The position numbers were made by a program, and so were the translations under genes. 64,000 bases of DNA from positions 110,907 through 174,906 of the forward strand of contig JAIYAU010000024.1 of the NCBI GenBank assembly GCA_027488865.1. The letters are read 5' to 3'. The notes beneath the pieces are model-generated. The model did not search any database. It was not told the DNA's origin and was given only the letters and a program-made list of their open reading frames with translations. The stretch comes from Cytophagaceae bacterium (lineage in GTDB: Bacteria > Bacteroidota > Bacteroidia > Cytophagales > UBA9547). Positions 62,916-64,000 of the stretch are shown here, piece after piece (the first letter of the stretch is position 1; the number at the start of each line of letters is the position of its first letter).

Positions 62916-64000
62916 CTACTTTTTTATTAATTTGTTTTTTATTAATCGATCTTTGTCCTGAACCAAAACCAAATAAATTCCTTGAGTTAAATTGCTAGTA
63001 ATTATAGTACTACCAAAACCTTTTAGCACCGATTTTCCATATTGGTCGAAAACTTCAAAGTTTTTTGGGTTAACTGCATTAAGGTAAATAATGTCATTAA
63101 ATGGATTTGGAGTAAGTTCTGTCTCCTCAAAGACTATACCGTTATCTGATGTTATACATTGGTCTTTTTGTGTTACTGGTTTAAGTCCAGAATTTCCACC
63201 AGCACATTTTCCACAAGAATCTATAAAGGCTGTACCTCCAAAATCACCATGACAATCTTTAATACAAGCTTCATTTTGGGTCAATCCTCCAACACAAAGC
63301 TGACACTCATCTAAGAAGGCTGAACCATTTGCTGTTCCAAAGCAGTCTAGACAAGAATTTTCTGTTTTGCCACAACCACAATTGCCTGTTGTTATTTTGT
63401 TTATATCATTTGGACAATTATCACCAGCCAACGAAACATAACCAATTGGTCGCGTACATTCAATTTTGGTTGTATTAATATCTCCTAATCCGTCATTGTC
63501 AGTATCTGCATACCAAGTCGTCGGTGTTTGTACAGTGACATTTGTAGGAGCAGAACTAGATTTACAACCATTAACATTGGTTATCTCCACGGTATAAGTG
63601 CCAGCAGCAGTTGCTGTTAATGTTTGGGTGGTGTTAGTTAATGTAGTATTTCCATTTTTCCAAACATACAAACTTCCGGCACTTGCTGTTAGCACTACAC
63701 TTCCACCAGCGCAAAATGTAGTTGGTGTGGTGGTTGAAATGGCGGCAGTTGGTAATGGATTTACTGTTACAGTTGTTACAGCAGAAGTGGCCTTACAACC
63801 ATTAACATTGGTTATCTCCACGGTATAAGTGCCAGCAGCAGTTGCTGTTAATGTTTGAGTGGTGTTTGGTAATGTAGTATTTCCATTTTTCCAAACATAC
63901 AAACTTCCGGCACTTGCTGTTAGTACTACACTTCCACCAGCGCAAAATGTAGTTGGTGTGGTGGTTGAAATGGCGGCAGTTGGTAATGGATTTACTGTTA
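62916..64000 (-). CDS. Repeat-rich T9SS type A cargo protein, 5' part beyond the window
   Basis: At least 361 residues, open at base 64000. The upstream part is tandem Ig-like CHU/PKD modules: FCAGGSVVLTASAGS, then YVWKNGNTTL and TYTVEITNVNGCK, at a 77-residue spacing. Next come DADTDNDGLG-like calcium-binding residues (WYADTDNDGLGD) and three Cys-rich segments (CLDCFGTANGSAFLDECQLC, CHGDFGGTAFIDSCGKC). The type A sorting domain ends the protein: LTPNPFNDIIYLN, then GIYLVLVQDKD and NKLIKK. Such proteins are large surface or secreted adhesins or enzymes carried by T9SS. Confidence 0.85.
   Translation of the reverse strand, partial: TVNPLPTAAISTTTPTTFCAGGSVVLTASAGSLYVWKNGNTTLPNTTQTLTATAAGTYTVEITNVNGCKATSAVTTVTVNPLPTAAISTTTPTTFCAGGSVVLTASAGSLYVWKNGNTTLTNTTQTLTATAAGTYTVEITNVNGCKSSSAPTNVTVQTPTTWYADTDNDGLGDINTTKIECTRPIGYVSLAGDNCPNDINKITTGNCGCGKTENSCLDCFGTANGSAFLDECQLCVGGLTQNEACIKDCHGDFGGTAFIDSCGKCAGGNSGLKPVTQKDQCITSDNGIVFEETELTPNPFNDIIYLNAVNPKNFEVFDQYGKSVLKGFGSTIITSNLTQGIYLVLVQDKDRLIKNKLIKK
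63571..64000 (-). repeat. Near-identical 231-bp tandem repeats in the T9SS cargo gene
   Basis: The unit beginning TTAACATTGG at 63571 recurs at 63802, a spacing of 231 bases (77 residues), and continues to the right edge. In the part that can be compared the copies differ at only a few bases, so the array is recent or kept uniform by recombination. Confidence 0.88.

Overview
The window is chromosomal DNA from a member of the Bacteroidota, AT-rich by eye. The lineage call rests on several independent markers. These are type IX secretion (T9SS) and gliding proteins (PorP/SprF, GldM, PorE-like OmpA proteins, type A and type B C-terminal sorting domains), a fused MurF-alanine racemase, a bacillithiol gene (bshA), an S16 protein with a long tail, DUF4834 and a FeoB-associated Cys-rich peptide, and promoters of the TTG / TAnnTTTG type. 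I cannot fix the class or genus. No prophage, insertion sequence or CRISPR array is visible.

Layout. 1-1100: 3' part of era and a divergent initiator tRNA. 1341-10682: a four-gene minus-strand cluster encoding a 1595-residue phage-tail-fibre-like repeat protein with an S74 chaperone end, a type B sorting-domain protein, a PorP/SprF-like barrel, and an OmpA protein ending in LysM. 11060-17128: a second PorE-like OmpA protein, a bactofilin, accD and a T9SS type A cargo protein. 17498-20684: carB without its allosteric domain, then DUF4834. 20700-25546: an ABC-type tripartite exporter operon (ATPase, adaptor, FtsX-like permease, TolC) divergent from a MarR-like regulator. 25770-27922: an M48 peptidase coupled to a DUF898 membrane protein; the peptidase gene carries an 18-base poly(A) run. 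28390-32148: a NarL/LuxR two-component pair and a gldM that stands apart from gldKLN. 32602-37806: rpoN, galE-nuoC, moxR and a SIMPL protein. 37817-47517: SNF2 helicase, dgkA, bshA, a small Cys-rich peptide, rimM, rpsP and class Ia nrdA/nrdB. 48174-53157: rplU-rpmA, murF-alr and a GT3 glycogen synthase. 53397-64000: an ATP-grasp enzyme, a PhoB-like regulator, a TlpA-like thioredoxin, DUF3108, an outer-membrane barrel, two glycosyltransferases, serS, and the end of another repeat-rich T9SS cargo protein that leaves the window.

Most genes are core housekeeping. The accessory interest lies in the envelope and secretion genes. The best candidate for an undescribed system is the 1341-10682 operon. 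It looks like a surface fibre built from 20 tail-fibre-type repeats, matured by an S74 autoprotease/chaperone, and exported or anchored with its own type B cargo protein, SprF-like barrel and peptidoglycan-binding OmpA/LysM protein. The second most testable observation is the poly(A) tract, which could switch the M48 peptidase on and off.
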